Source: SZAS-79 sp965279075 (GTDB lineage: Bacteria; Pseudomonadota; Gammaproteobacteria; Burkholderiales; SG8-39). From it: a stretch of DNA of 64,000 nt. The notes under the pieces are model-generated. The model saw nothing but the letters and a program-made list of their open reading frames with translations. It was not told the DNA's origin and did not search any database. Positions 1 to 9,659 of the stretch are shown here, piece by piece; within the stretch, counting starts at the first letter, position 1; every line of letters starts with the position of its first letter. Position numbers and translations under genes: made by a program. The stretch is taken from the NCBI GenBank assembly GCA_965279075.1, contig CBDIHI010000010.1, positions 62,001 to 126,000 on the forward strand. Direction: 5' to 3'.

Positions 1-16
1 ACCGGCAGGGGTCGCG

Positions 17-38
17 CTCCTGTCAGTTTAGATATCGG
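17..38. repeat. Partial copy of dispersed repeat
   Basis: The 13-mer CTCCTGTCAGTTT at 17-29, followed by TATCGG at 33-38, matches the centre of the repeat found intact at 49604-49658 and interrupted by the IS30 element at 28 kb. Only the centre is shared. The 9-mer AGATATCGG occurs here and again 19 bases later, so this may also be part of the rmuC upstream region. Confidence 0.4.
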
Positions 39-94
39 AACTATTATAGATATCGGGTGCGGTCCGGCTGCATCCCCAAACGCTACAATAGCGC

Positions 95-1549
95 ATGCCC
101 GCCACCGTCCTCGTCGCAGTCCTCGTCCTCGCGCTGTTCGTCGCGCTGGCCGCCAGCATCCTCGGCATCTTCGCCCTGCGCAGCACAAAAAGCCGTGACG
201 ACACCGGCCCGGCGCTGCGCGAGGAGTTCGACCGCAGCCGCGCGGAAGCGCAGGCGACCGCCAAGGACCTGCGGGGGGAACTCTCCGAGAGCGTCGCACG
301 CATGAGCCAGCAGGTGTCGGGGCAGGTGACGCAGATCGCCACGGTGCAGAACAACCAGATCGACGCCTTTTCGCGGCAGCTCGTGGAGCTGACCACCGCC
401 AACGAGCGCCGCCTGCAGGAGCTGCGCGAGACGGTGGACAAGAAGCTCGGCGAGGCCAAGGAAGACGCGCGCCTCGGCCGCGAGGAGAGCGCCGGGACGC
501 TGAAGCGTTTCTCCGAATCCCTCAACCAGCAGCTCGCCACGGTGCAGGAGTCGAACGACAAGCGCCTCGCCGAGATGCGCCAGATGGTCGAGGCGCGGCT
601 GGAGGCGATCCAGAAGGACAACGGCGAGAAGCTCGAGAAGATGCGCCAGACGGTGGACGAGAAGCTCCACGCCACGCTCGAGCAGCGCCTTGGCGAGTCG
701 TTCAAGCTGGTGTCGGACCGCCTGGAGGCGGTGCAGCGGGGCCTGGGCGAGATGCAGTCGCTGGCCGCCGATGTCGGCGGCCTCAAGCGCGTGCTCAGCA
801 ACGTCAAGGATCGCGGCGGCTGGGGCGAGGTGCAGCTCGAAGCCCTGCTCGAGCAGATCCTCACCAAGGAGCAGTACGCGAAGAACGTCATCACGCGTCC
901 CGGTTCCAAGGAGGTGGTCGAGTTCGCGATCCGCCTGCCGGGACCCCATGAAGGTACGCAGGTCTGGCTGCCGATCGACTCCAAATTCCCGCTCGAGGAC
1001 TACCAGCGCCTGCGATCCGCGCAGGAGCTGGCAGACGCGGCCGCGGTGGAAGAGTCCGCCAAGGCCATCGAAGCCCAGATCAAGAAGGAAGCTAAGACGA
1101 TCCGCGACAAGTACGTGGAGCCGCCGCATACGACTGACTTCGCGCTTTTGTTCCTGCCGACGGAGGGCCTCTACGCCGAGGTGCTGCGCCGGCCCGGCCT
1201 CGCAGACACGCTGCAGCGCGAGTACCGCGTCACGGTCGTCGGGCCGACCACGCTGACCGCGCTGCTGAACAGCCTGCAGATGGGCTTTCGCACGCTGGCG
1301 ATCGAGAAGCGCTCGTCCGAGGTCTGGCAGGTGCTCGGCGCGGTCAAGGTCGAGTTCGGCCGCTTCGGCGACGTGCTTGCCGGCATGAAGAAGCAGATCC
1401 AGACGGTCGCCAACTCCATCGACTCGGCCGAGACGCGTACCCGGCAGATGGCTCGCAAGCTCAAGTCCGTCGAGGCCCTGCCCGAAGCACGCTCGCAGGA
1501 GATCCTCGGCCCCGCGACAGAATCCCCCGAAGATCCCGAGGACCCCTGA
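95..1549 (+). CDS. rmuC: RmuC family DNA recombination protein
   Basis: A 484-residue protein with one N-terminal membrane helix (about residues 3-27), a long charged coiled-coil region (about 40-220), and the conserved RmuC nuclease-like domain. That domain carries the segments GGWGEVQLEALLEQIL, VWLPIDSKFPLEDYQRL and DFALLFLPTEGLYAEVL. RmuC in E. coli limits inversion at short inverted repeats; a nuclease role is inferred from its fold. No Shine-Dalgarno is visible before the ATG, and a TACAAT at 84-89 is so close that the transcript could be nearly leaderless. The amidase gene starts one base after the stop, so the two are probably cotranscribed. Confidence 0.93.
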   Translation: MPATVLVAVLVLALFVALAASILGIFALRSTKSRDDTGPALREEFDRSRAEAQATAKDLRGELSESVARMSQQVSGQVTQIATVQNNQIDAFSRQLVELTTANERRLQELRETVDKKLGEAKEDARLGREESAGTLKRFSESLNQQLATVQESNDKRLAEMRQMVEARLEAIQKDNGEKLEKMRQTVDEKLHATLEQRLGESFKLVSDRLEAVQRGLGEMQSLAADVGGLKRVLSNVKDRGGWGEVQLEALLEQILTKEQYAKNVITRPGSKEVVEFAIRLPGPHEGTQVWLPIDSKFPLEDYQRLRSAQELADAAAVEESAKAIEAQIKKEAKTIRDKYVEPPHTTDFALLFLPTEGLYAEVLRRPGLADTLQREYRVTVVGPTTLTALLNSLQMGFRTLAIEKRSSEVWQVLGAVKVEFGRFGDVLAGMKKQIQTVANSIDSAETRTRQMARKLKSVEALPEARSQEILGPATESPEDPEDP

Positions 1550-1550
1550 C

Positions 1551-2993
1551 ATGGACACCGCCTTCTGGTCGGCCACCAAACTCATCCGCGCGCTGAAGGC
1601 GAAGAAGCTCGGCGCCCTCGAACTGCTCGACCTCTACGCCGCACGCATTGCGAAGTACGACGGCGCGCTGAACGCGCTGCCGGTGCTCGACATGGAGGTC
1701 GCCCGCAAGCGCGCCAAAGCCATGGACCGCAAAGGTGCGAAAGCCGGGCCGCTCGCCGGCCTGCCGATGACGGTCAAGGAATCCTTCGACCTCAAGGGCC
1801 ATCCCACGACCTGGGGGCTGGCCGAGTTCTGCAACACGCCCGCCACATCGAACGGCCTCGCCGTGCAACGCTTCCTCGACGCCGGCGGCAACGTGTTCGG
1901 TAAGTCCAACGTCCCCACGCTGCTGGCCGACTGGGAGACGGTGAACCCCGTCTATGGGAAGACGGTGAACCCGTGGAACACCGAGCGCACGCCCGGCGGC
2001 TCTTCGGGCGGCGCCGCGGCGGCCCTTGCGGCGGGACTGACGGCACTCGAGGCGGGCAGCGACATCGGCGGGTCGATCCGCAACCCGGCGCATTTCTGCG
2101 GCGTCTACGGCCACAAGTCGACCTACGGGGTGTGCTCGATGGAGGGCCACGCGCTGCCCGGTGCGGCGCACCCGGCGGACATCTCGGTGATCGGGCCGCT
2201 GGCGCGCGGCGCCGCGGACCTCGAGCTCGCATTCAACATCATGGCCGGGCCCGATGCCGTGGACGGCGCAGGCTGGAAGCTGTCGCTGCCCAAACCTGTA
2301 CGCAAGACGCTGCGCGGCTGGCGCGTCGCGGTGCTCGACTCCCACCCGACCGCGGAGACCGACGACACGGTGCGCCAGTCGATCCGGCGCCTGGCGGACT
2401 TCCTCGCGAAGCAGGGCGCGAAGGTCTCCGACCGCGCGCTGCCAGCGTTCGACCTCGGCGAAGCGCATCGCGTGTTCATCCAGCTGCTGCGCGGTGCGAC
2501 TTCGGGCCGACAGTCGCCCGAAGCCTTCGTGAAAATGCAGGCCGCCCTGTCCAAGCTCGACCCGAAGGACCAGGGCTACTACGCGCAGATGGTCCGCGCC
2601 AACGTGCAGCCGCACAAGGATTGGCTCACGGCCTCGAACCGCCGCCACCAGATGCGCCTCGCGTGGGCCGCGTTCTTTCGCGACTGGGACGTGCTGCTGT
2701 GCCCGAACGCGGCCACCGCCGCCTTCCCGCACTCGATGCCCGGCGAGCGCTGGGAGAGGTTCGTCAACGTGAATGGCAAACCGCAGGCCGTGACGACGCA
2801 GATGTGGTGGGCCGGCATCTCCGGCATGTGCTACCTGCCGGGGACGTCCGTGCCGATCGGGCTATCGCCGGAAGGCCTGCCGCTGTCGGTGCAGGTCGTG
2901 GGGCCGCAGTATGGCGACCTCGTCACGATCGGCTTCGCGAAACTCGTCGAGCGCGAGTACTACGCTTTCACGCCGCCTCCCGCCCGCGCGTGA
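1551..2993 (+). CDS. Amidase (amidase signature family)
   Basis: A 480-residue cytoplasmic hydrolase of the amidase signature family. The Ser-cisSer-Lys triad is visible: Lys76 in MTVKESFD, Ser152 in GGSSGG and Ser175 in GSDIGGSIRNPA. The family hydrolyses carboxylic amides to acid and ammonia. The substrate cannot be read from sequence. It is not GatA by context, because no gatB or gatC is nearby. It begins one base after the rmuC stop. Confidence 0.92.
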   Translation: MDTAFWSATKLIRALKAKKLGALELLDLYAARIAKYDGALNALPVLDMEVARKRAKAMDRKGAKAGPLAGLPMTVKESFDLKGHPTTWGLAEFCNTPATSNGLAVQRFLDAGGNVFGKSNVPTLLADWETVNPVYGKTVNPWNTERTPGGSSGGAAAALAAGLTALEAGSDIGGSIRNPAHFCGVYGHKSTYGVCSMEGHALPGAAHPADISVIGPLARGAADLELAFNIMAGPDAVDGAGWKLSLPKPVRKTLRGWRVAVLDSHPTAETDDTVRQSIRRLADFLAKQGAKVSDRALPAFDLGEAHRVFIQLLRGATSGRQSPEAFVKMQAALSKLDPKDQGYYAQMVRANVQPHKDWLTASNRRHQMRLAWAAFFRDWDVLLCPNAATAAFPHSMPGERWERFVNVNGKPQAVTTQMWWAGISGMCYLPGTSVPIGLSPEGLPLSVQVVGPQYGDLVTIGFAKLVEREYYAFTPPPARA

Positions 2994-3111
2994 TTGCCGC
3001 GTCATGTGAATAGCCCTGTGCAGGGTAGTGGCGAAAAGCGGCGAGGTTTTTCGGCGGTGTGCACTTTTGACGTGATGCTGCATCGCGCAGGATGCTAGAT
3101 TGGGAAAGCCC

Positions 3112-5589
3112 ATGCTCGATACCCTGCGCATCCTCCACCTCGAGGACTCCGATTCCGACGCCGAGCTGACGCGGTTCGAGCTGCGGCGCGCGGGCATTGC
3201 CTGCGAGCTGCGGCGCGTAGCGGGGGCCAGGGAGTTCAGGGCCGCCCTCGACGATTTTTCCCCGGACCTGGTCCTCGCCGACTACCGGATCCCCGGCTAC
3301 GGCGGCATGGAGGCCCTGGCCGATACGGCCTCGCGCCGCCCCGGCATCCCTTTCATCATCGTCTCCGGCACGCTCGGCGAGGAGCGGGCCATCGAGGCGA
3401 TGCGCGCCGGCGCGACCGACTACGTGCTCAAGGATGCGCTGCGAAAACTCGGCCCGGCGATCAGTCGCGCGCTTGCCGACGCAGAGGAACGCGCGGCCCG
3501 CCAGCTCGCGCAGGAGCAACTGCGCGAGACCGAGCAGCGCTTCCGGCTGTTCGCCGACAACCTGCCGGGTGTGATGTTCATCAAGGGGCCCGACGGCCGT
3601 TACGTATTCCTGAACGCCGGCGCCGAAGAGCTGTTCGCCCGCCTCATCCCCGGATACCGTCGGGGCGGGCCGCCCGAGGCGGTCCGCCTGCCCGAGGGGC
3701 TGACCGAGAAGATGCTTGCGCTCGACCGGCAGATGCTCGACACCGGCCAGCCCACCGAATCGCTCGACAGCTTCGAGGCAGGCGGTCGCAGGCGCTACAT
3801 GCGGACCACCAAGTTCCCGATTCCCGGGCGCGGCGGGGAGGGCATGCTGGTCGGTGGGATCTCGCTCGACGTGACCGCGAAGAAGGAGGCCGAGGACGCG
3901 CTGCGCCTGCAGCAGCGCGCGGTCGAGGCGAGCTACAACGCGATCCTGATCGTCGATGCCCACGAGCCGGACTTGCCGATCGTCTACGTGAACGCGGCGT
4001 TCGAGCGGATCACCGGCTACGCCTTTGCCGAGGCGCTCGGCCGCAACTGCCGCTTCCTGCAGGGCACTGACCGTGACCAGCCCGAGCTGGGGAAGATCCG
4101 CGCCGGCCTCGCCGAGGGGCGCGACGTGCATGCGACGCTGCGCAACTACCGCAAGGACGGCGAACTGTTCTGGGTCGACCTGTACGTCAGCCCGGTGCGC
4201 GACCCGGCGACCGGGGAGGTGACGCACTTCGTCGGCATCCAGCACGACGTCACCGAATCGCGCCGCCAGGAGGAGGCCCTGCGGCACAACGCCAACCATG
4301 ACCTGCTCACCGGCCTCGCCAACCGCCGGCTGCTCGGCGACCGCCTGGAGCGTTCAGTGGTCTGGGCGCGGCGCTACGATGGGCGCGTGACGGTGGCCTT
4401 CCTCGACCTCGACCGCTTCAAGCGCATCAACGACAGCCTCGGCCACGGCGCCGGCGACCACGTGCTGCAGGTGGTGGCGGCGCGCATCAAGTCGTGCCTG
4501 CGCGAGGAGGACACAGTGGCGCGCATGGGTGGGGACGAGTTCGTCGTGGTGCTGAGCGGGGAGGCCCGGGAGCAGGACCACGGCATCCGGATCATGCGGC
4601 GCATCGTCGACGCGGTGGCCGTGCCGATCGCGCTGGGGGGCAGCGAGGTCAGCGTGACCTGCAGTGCCGGGCTCGCCCAGTACCCGGACGACGGCGCCGA
4701 CAGCGAGACGCTGCTGCGCGCCGCCGATGCGGCCCTGTTCCGCGCCAAGGACCTGGGCCGCAACAACCTGCAGTTCTATGCCGCGGGCATGAACGCCGCC
4801 GCCGTCGAGCACCTGAAGCTCGAGTCGCAGCTGCGCACGGCGGTCGAGCGCAACGAGCTGGTGCTCTACTACCAGCCGCAGGTGGAACTGGCCGGCGGGC
4901 GCATCATCGGCGCCGAGGCGCTGCTGCGCTGGATCCACCCCGAACTCGGCATGGTGTCGCCGGCGGAATTCATCCCGCTGGCGGAGGAGAGCGGGTTGAT
5001 CGTGCAGATCGGCGAGTGGGTGCTGCAGACGGCCTGCGCGGCCAATCGTGCCCTGCAGGACGCGGGCCTGCCGGCGGTCCGCATCGCGGTGAACATCTCC
5101 GCGCGCCAATTCCATGGCGGCGACCTGCCCGGGACCGTGAGCCGTGTGCTCGCTTCCACCGGCCTCGAGGCGCGTTTCCTCGAACTGGAGCTTACCGAAA
5201 GCGTGGTGATGCGCGGCGTGGCCGACGCGATCCCGATGATGGACGCGCTGCACGCCACGGGCGTGGAACTGTCGATCGACGACTTCGGCACCGGCTACTC
5301 GAGCCTGTCCTACCTCAAGCGCTTCCCCGTGGACCGCCTCAAGATCGACCAATCCTTCGTGCGCGACATCACGACCGACCGGGACGATGCGCTGATCACG
5401 CAGGCGGTGATCGCGCTGGGGCACGGCCTGGACCTCAAGGTGATCGCCGAGGGCGTGGAGACCGCGGAGCACCGCGAATTCCTGCTGTCGCGCGGCTGCG
5501 ACGAGGCGCAGGGCTACTACTTCGCGCGGCCGATGCCGATCGCGGACCTCACGAAGCTGCTCGCGGCCGGGCCGGCGATCCTGCGCTGA
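3112..5589 (+). CDS. Response regulator-PAS-GGDEF-EAL cyclic-di-GMP protein
   Basis: An 825-residue soluble signalling protein. An N-terminal receiver domain (acidic ED at 11-12, phospho-acceptor Asp57 in LVLADYRIPG, Lys in YVLKDAL) is followed by two PAS segments (about 140-260 and 265-390; the second has a LOV-like GRNCRFLQGTDRDQ motif), a GGDEF domain and an EAL domain. GGDEF is intact, with an RxxD inhibitory site (REED) five residues upstream. The EAL domain keeps EALLRW and DDFGTGYSSL, so both c-di-GMP synthesis and hydrolysis are possible. The GRNCRFLQ cysteine motif suggests flavin-based light sensing. A TTG four codons upstream of the ATG is an alternative start. No partner histidine kinase is adjacent. 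Confidence 0.92.
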   Translation: MLDTLRILHLEDSDSDAELTRFELRRAGIACELRRVAGAREFRAALDDFSPDLVLADYRIPGYGGMEALADTASRRPGIPFIIVSGTLGEERAIEAMRAGATDYVLKDALRKLGPAISRALADAEERAARQLAQEQLRETEQRFRLFADNLPGVMFIKGPDGRYVFLNAGAEELFARLIPGYRRGGPPEAVRLPEGLTEKMLALDRQMLDTGQPTESLDSFEAGGRRRYMRTTKFPIPGRGGEGMLVGGISLDVTAKKEAEDALRLQQRAVEASYNAILIVDAHEPDLPIVYVNAAFERITGYAFAEALGRNCRFLQGTDRDQPELGKIRAGLAEGRDVHATLRNYRKDGELFWVDLYVSPVRDPATGEVTHFVGIQHDVTESRRQEEALRHNANHDLLTGLANRRLLGDRLERSVVWARRYDGRVTVAFLDLDRFKRINDSLGHGAGDHVLQVVAARIKSCLREEDTVARMGGDEFVVVLSGEAREQDHGIRIMRRIVDAVAVPIALGGSEVSVTCSAGLAQYPDDGADSETLLRAADAALFRAKDLGRNNLQFYAAGMNAAAVEHLKLESQLRTAVERNELVLYYQPQVELAGGRIIGAEALLRWIHPELGMVSPAEFIPLAEESGLIVQIGEWVLQTACAANRALQDAGLPAVRIAVNISARQFHGGDLPGTVSRVLASTGLEARFLELELTESVVMRGVADAIPMMDALHATGVELSIDDFGTGYSSLSYLKRFPVDRLKIDQSFVRDITTDRDDALITQAVIALGHGLDLKVIAEGVETAEHREFLLSRGCDEAQGYYFARPMPIADLTKLLAAGPAILR

Positions 5590-5607
5590 GGGCCCGGGCA
5601 GGTTCGT

Positions 5608-6888
5608 TCAGGCCAGGCCTTCCATGAGTTGTACGTCCACGAGGTCCCCGGCAGCGACGTTCCCCCGGTCGTGTTCGAGCACGATGAAGCAGTTGGCCTC
5701 GGACATGGACCGCAGTACGCCCGAACCCTGCTGGCCGGTGAGGCGCACCCTGTAGATGCCATCCTCAACGTACAGGATGGCGCGCTGGTACTCCGTGCGC
5801 CCGGCCACTTTGCGGATCACCGATGCGCTCGGCACGCGCAGGAGCGGGATCGCGGTGTCGTCCGCGCGTCCCGCCATGTAGAGCAGCGCGCCGCGCACGA
5901 ACTGGTAGAAGGTCACCATCACGGCCACCGGGTTGCCCGGCAGGCCGAAGAGCACCGCGGAACGGTCCCCCGAGCCGATGCGGCCGAACGCCATCGGGCG
6001 GCCCGGGCGCATCGCGATCTTCCAGAAGAGCACTTCGCCGAGTTTGGCCATCATGCCCTTGATGAAATCGGCCTCGCCCACCGACACGCCGCCCGAAGTG
6101 ATGATGACGTCGGCGTTCGCGGCCGCCGTCTCCAGGGCCTCTTCGAGCTTCGCCGGGTCGTCGCGCACCACGCCCATGTCGAGGATCTCGACGCCCAGGC
6201 GCGCGAGCATCCCGTACAGCGTGTAGCGGTTGGAATCGTAGACGTGGCCCTCGGGCAGCGGCGCGCCGACCGAGGCGAGCTCGTCGCCGGTGGAAAAGAA
6301 CGCCACGCGCAGCCGCCGCTTCACCATGACTTCGGCGATGCCCAGCGACGCGATCAGGCCGAGTTCGGCCGGCCGCACCGGGTGCCCTGCGCGCAGGACC
6401 GGCACGCCGGTCCTCAGGTCCTCGCCCGCGTAACGCACGTTCTGGCCTTGCTTCTGGCCGGGCGGCACCGTCACCTTGCCTCCCGCCGCCTTGACGACTT
6501 CCTGGATCACCACCGTGTCGGCGCCCGGCGGCATCACGGCGCCGGTCATCACGCGCACGCACTCGCCCGCGCCGAGGCTGCCGGTGAACTTGCGGCCGGC
6601 CAGCGCGGTCCCGGCTTCGGCCAGGACGGTATCCGCATCGGCCCTGAGGTCCGCGGCGCGCAGCGCGTAGCCGTCCATCGCCGAGTTGTCGTGCGAAGGC
6701 ACGTCGATCTGCGGGACGATGTCCTCGGCGAGGATGCGGCCGAGCGCCGAGCGCGTCGCAACACGCTCCACGCCGGTGATCGGCGCCAGGCATTGGCGGA
6801 TCGCCTCGACGGCCTTGTCGATGCGCAGCGCGTTGGGGTCGTAGCCGTCCATGCAGCTGACGATCTGGGAAATCGGGGTCAGAGTCAT
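5608..6888 (-). CDS. moeA: Molybdopterin molybdotransferase MoeA
   Basis: A 426-residue MoeA, which inserts molybdate into adenylylated molybdopterin in the last step of Moco synthesis. Family segments are seen: HDNSAMDGYALR near the N-terminus, TGAVMPPGADTVV, the SGGVSVGEADF loop and LFGLPGNPVAV. The ATG at 6888 is chosen because it overlaps the mobA stop as ATGA, which gives translational coupling and the usual family length. It is the third gene of the araC-mobA-moeA operon and supplies cofactor for enzymes such as the formate dehydrogenase at 41.6 kb. Confidence 0.95.
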   Translation of the reverse strand: MTLTPISQIVSCMDGYDPNALRIDKAVEAIRQCLAPITGVERVATRSALGRILAEDIVPQIDVPSHDNSAMDGYALRAADLRADADTVLAEAGTALAGRKFTGSLGAGECVRVMTGAVMPPGADTVVIQEVVKAAGGKVTVPPGQKQGQNVRYAGEDLRTGVPVLRAGHPVRPAELGLIASLGIAEVMVKRRLRVAFFSTGDELASVGAPLPEGHVYDSNRYTLYGMLARLGVEILDMGVVRDDPAKLEEALETAAANADVIITSGGVSVGEADFIKGMMAKLGEVLFWKIAMRPGRPMAFGRIGSGDRSAVLFGLPGNPVAVMVTFYQFVRGALLYMAGRADDTAIPLLRVPSASVIRKVAGRTEYQRAILYVEDGIYRVRLTGQQGSGVLRSMSEANCFIVLEHDRGNVAAGDLVDVQLMEGLA

Positions 6889-7451
6889 AGTTCGTGCGCT
6901 CGCAACTCGTCGCGTGTGTTGATGTTGCTGAAAGCTTCGGCCTCGTCGTCGAAGGGCACTTCGACGACCTTGAGCGTGGCGTACCAATGGTCGATTTTGC
7001 GCCCGCCGCCTTGAAGGTAGGCAGTGAGGTGGTCCGCGATGTCCCGGCGCACCAGCGCGAACACCGGGTGCGCCTGCGTGCCCGTCTTCGCCACGGCGAG
7101 GTCCTTGTCCCCGAGAGCGGCCGACAGCCTCGCCACGAGGTCTCCCGGCAGGAAAGGCGAGTCGCACGGCGCCGTCACGACGAGGTCGCCCGTCGCAGCC
7201 TGCAGGCCGGCCTGCAGGCCCGCGAGCGGCCCGGCGAAGCCGCCGGTCACGTCCGGTGCCACCGGGTGGCCGAACTTTGCATAGGCCTCGAGGTTCTGGT
7301 TGGCGTTGATGACGAGGTCGTCCACCTGCGGCGCGAGGCGGGCGATCACGTGTTCGATCATCGGTTTTCCCGCAAGCGGCTGCAGGCCCTTGTCGACGCC
7401 GCCCATGCGCCGGCCCTGTCCGCCCGCGAGGATGATGCCCGTGATGCTCAT
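6885..7451 (-). CDS. mobA: Molybdenum cofactor guanylyltransferase MobA
   Basis: A 188-residue nucleotidyltransferase that converts Mo-molybdopterin to the guanine dinucleotide form used by DMSO-reductase-family enzymes, including formate dehydrogenase. The N-terminal GTP-binding signature LAGGQGRRMGGVDKGL is intact, as are NANQN and the APCDSPFLPGDLV metal-site segment. The start overlaps the upstream AraC-type gene stop as ATGA, and its own stop overlaps the moeA start in the same way. Confidence 0.95.
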   Translation of the reverse strand: MSITGIILAGGQGRRMGGVDKGLQPLAGKPMIEHVIARLAPQVDDLVINANQNLEAYAKFGHPVAPDVTGGFAGPLAGLQAGLQAATGDLVVTAPCDSPFLPGDLVARLSAALGDKDLAVAKTGTQAHPVFALVRRDIADHLTAYLQGGGRKIDHWYATLKVVEVPFDDEAEAFSNINTRDELRAHEL

Positions 7452-8251
7452 GCGGCGACGCCAGCGCTTGCGCGGTACTGCGAGGGCGGCAGGCCGAACT
7501 CGCGCTTGAACATCGCCGAGAACGCGCTCGGGCTGTCGTAGCCCAGGTCGAGCGCCACCGCGAGGATGGGCCGGCCTTCGGCGATCCATGCCAGCGCGCG
7601 CAGCAGGCGCGCCCGTCGGCGCCATTCGGAGAAGCTCATGCCGGTCTCGCGGCGAAAGCGCCGCGCGAGCGTGCGCGTGGTGGTGCCGTGGCGGCTGCCG
7701 AGTTCCCCGATCGTGACGCGATCGTTGGGCGCGTCGACGAGCGCACGGCAGATGGTGGAGAGGACCTTCGAGGCGGGCATCGGCAGGTTATACGGCAAGC
7801 TAACCAGGGATGCCAGTTCGTCGAGGATCAGCTGCATCACGCGGCCCGCGGTGCCTTGCTCGTCGTATTCCACAGGGAGTTCGGTCGCGCGCACGATGAG
7901 CTCGCGCAGTAGCGGCGTGATCGCGAACGCCACGCACTGCTGCGGCATCTTGCCGGCCGCCTCGGGCGCGACATAAAGGGTCCTGAACTTGACCTGGCTC
8001 GAGGTGAGGATGCGGTGCTCGATGCCGGGCGGCAGCCACACGGCCCGCTGCGGCGGGACGACCCAGGTCTCGTGGGCGTCGCCCCGGGTGTCGACGCTCA
8101 TGACCCCCTGCGCGCCGTAGACCAGCTGGTAGCGCGGGTGCTTGTGCCAGGTGATCTCGTAGTCGGAGGGGAGGTCGCGCGCCATGGCCGCGACGGGGCG
8201 CGGGACGCGCTGGTAGTCGTCGCCTTTGGTGCTGCGGGGTGCCGTGCTCAT
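7448..8251 (-). CDS. AraC family transcriptional regulator with cupin N-terminus
   Basis: A 267-residue regulator. The N-terminal half is a cupin-type sensing domain (ITWHKHPRYQLVYGAQGVMSV and WVVPPQRAVWLPPGIEH). The C-terminal third holds two HTH motifs, TIGELGSRHGTTTRTLARRF and the AraC signature region ending in LDLGYDSPSAFSAMFKREFG. It is divergent from the MFS gene at 8348, with about 97 bases between, a usual layout for a regulator of an efflux gene. Unusually it is also the first gene of an operon with mobA and moeA, overlapping mobA by four bases. Confidence 0.92.
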   Translation of the reverse strand: MSTAPRSTKGDDYQRVPRPVAAMARDLPSDYEITWHKHPRYQLVYGAQGVMSVDTRGDAHETWVVPPQRAVWLPPGIEHRILTSSQVKFRTLYVAPEAAGKMPQQCVAFAITPLLRELIVRATELPVEYDEQGTAGRVMQLILDELASLVSLPYNLPMPASKVLSTICRALVDAPNDRVTIGELGSRHGTTTRTLARRFRRETGMSFSEWRRRARLLRALAWIAEGRPILAVALDLGYDSPSAFSAMFKREFGLPPSQYRASAGVAA

Positions 8252-8347
8252 ATTCCTGTCTGTCTCATGCGCAACAGAAATTGTCCGATAGTCGCGTGAC
8301 GGACGCAAGGCCGGGGCGTACCTTTGATGCTGCCGGAGGAGACCCCC

Positions 8348-9541
8348 ATGAAAAGCAAGACCCTGCTGATCCCGTTCATCAACCTGGGCCACGCGCTCGA
8401 CCACCTCGTGATGCTGATCTTCCCGACGGTGGTGCTGGCGCTGTCGCGCGACCTCAACCGGCCCTACGCGGAGCTGCTGCCTTTGTCGCTGGGCGGGTTC
8501 ATCGCCTTCGGCGTGCTGGGGCTACCGTCCGGGTGGCTGGGCGACCGCTGGAGCCGCTACAAGATGATGACCGTGTTCTTCTTCGGCCTCGGCGGGGCGC
8601 TGGTGCTGACGGGCTTTGCCACCGAGACCTGGCAGATCGCCGTGGGCCTCACGGTGCTCGGCGTATTCGCCTCGATCTACCACCCGGTGGCCACCGCGAT
8701 GATCGTCGCGGACCCGAAAATCATGGGGCGGGTGCTGGGGTGGAACGGGCTGTACGGCAACCTTGGGCTGGCGTTCGCTGCTGTCGTGTCCGGGTTCCTG
8801 ATGGACTACTACGGCTGGCGCACGGCGTTCTTCGTGCCGGGCGCGATCTGCATGCTGGCGGGCGTGGGCTGGCTGATGTACGTGGCCGACCCGGGCGCGA
8901 TCGTCAAGACCGGAAAGAAGGGGGCGCTGCACGTCGACACGCCCACGATGTACCGGATCATCCTGGTGCTGCTGGTCGCGACCTCGTGCGGCGGCCTGAT
9001 CTTCAACACCACCACCATCTCCATGCCCAAGGTCTTCGACGAGCGGCTGACGGCCCTGACCTCGACTTCGCTCGGGATCGGCCTCCTCGTCAGCATGGTC
9101 TACACGATCGCCGCCTTCTCGCAGGTCGTCATCGGGCCGATGATCGACAAGCACGACCTGCGCACGCTGCTGCTGCCGATCTCGCTCGCCCAGGTCGTGC
9201 TGCTGTTCGTCGCAAGCCAGTTGGACGGCTGGCCGATGCTGGTCGTGGCCGTGCTGATGATGCTGTCCGTGTTCGGGCAGATCCCGCTGAACGACGCGAT
9301 CGTCGGGCGCTACACGCCGGACGAGTACCGGTCGCGGGTGTTCGCGGTGAGGTACCTCGTGACCTTCGGCGTCGCCTCGATGGCCGTGCCGATGATCTCC
9401 CATTACCACAAGACCAGCGGCTTCCGGACCGTGTTCATGATCCTCGCCGTGCTGGCGGTGTGCACGCTGGTGGCTTCGCTGTTCTTCCCCGGGCGCGCCG
9501 CGCTGAAGAAGCAGAGCGAGGCGCTGGCGCAGCCGGCCTAG
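8348..9541 (+). CDS. MFS transporter, fosmidomycin-resistance-like
   Basis: A 397-residue major facilitator protein with about twelve membrane helices. The MFS loop between helices 2 and 3 is visible (GLPSGWLGDRWSRYKMM), as is a YHPVATAMI segment in helix 4 like that in Fsr-type transporters. The ATG at 8348 is preferred over one 24 bases upstream because GGAGGA sits correctly in front of it. The substrate is unknown. The divergent AraC-type gene is the likely regulator. Confidence 0.88.
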   Translation: MKSKTLLIPFINLGHALDHLVMLIFPTVVLALSRDLNRPYAELLPLSLGGFIAFGVLGLPSGWLGDRWSRYKMMTVFFFGLGGALVLTGFATETWQIAVGLTVLGVFASIYHPVATAMIVADPKIMGRVLGWNGLYGNLGLAFAAVVSGFLMDYYGWRTAFFVPGAICMLAGVGWLMYVADPGAIVKTGKKGALHVDTPTMYRIILVLLVATSCGGLIFNTTTISMPKVFDERLTALTSTSLGIGLLVSMVYTIAAFSQVVIGPMIDKHDLRTLLLPISLAQVVLLFVASQLDGWPMLVVAVLMMLSVFGQIPLNDAIVGRYTPDEYRSRVFAVRYLVTFGVASMAVPMISHYHKTSGFRTVFMILAVLAVCTLVASLFFPGRAALKKQSEALAQPA

Positions 9542-9593
9542 GATACCTAGCGCTCCTCGCGGAAGGGCTGCATCCGGTTCTTCACGGTCAGGA

Positions 9594-9620
9594 TAAATGG
9601 GGTCAGAGTCGACTTTCCCG
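9594..9620. repeat. Possible short intergenic repeat (GGGGTCAGAGTCGACTTT)
   Basis: The gap between the MFS gene and the VOC gene holds ATAAATGGGGTCAGAGTCGA followed by CTTTCCC. From memory, near-identical strings recur between genes in many proteobacteria, often near REP-type elements. That recall could not be checked, and no complete second copy lies in this window. Confidence 0.3.
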
Positions 9621-9659
9621 CCTGTTTCACGCACCCGCCTCGCGTAAACTTCCTTCTCA

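Noticed and set aside
6873..6886. GGGGTCAGAGTC at the moeA start, shared with the intergenic string at 9600
   Set aside because: Here it encodes the moeA N-terminus (MTLTP). A 12-base match in coding sequence is probably chance.
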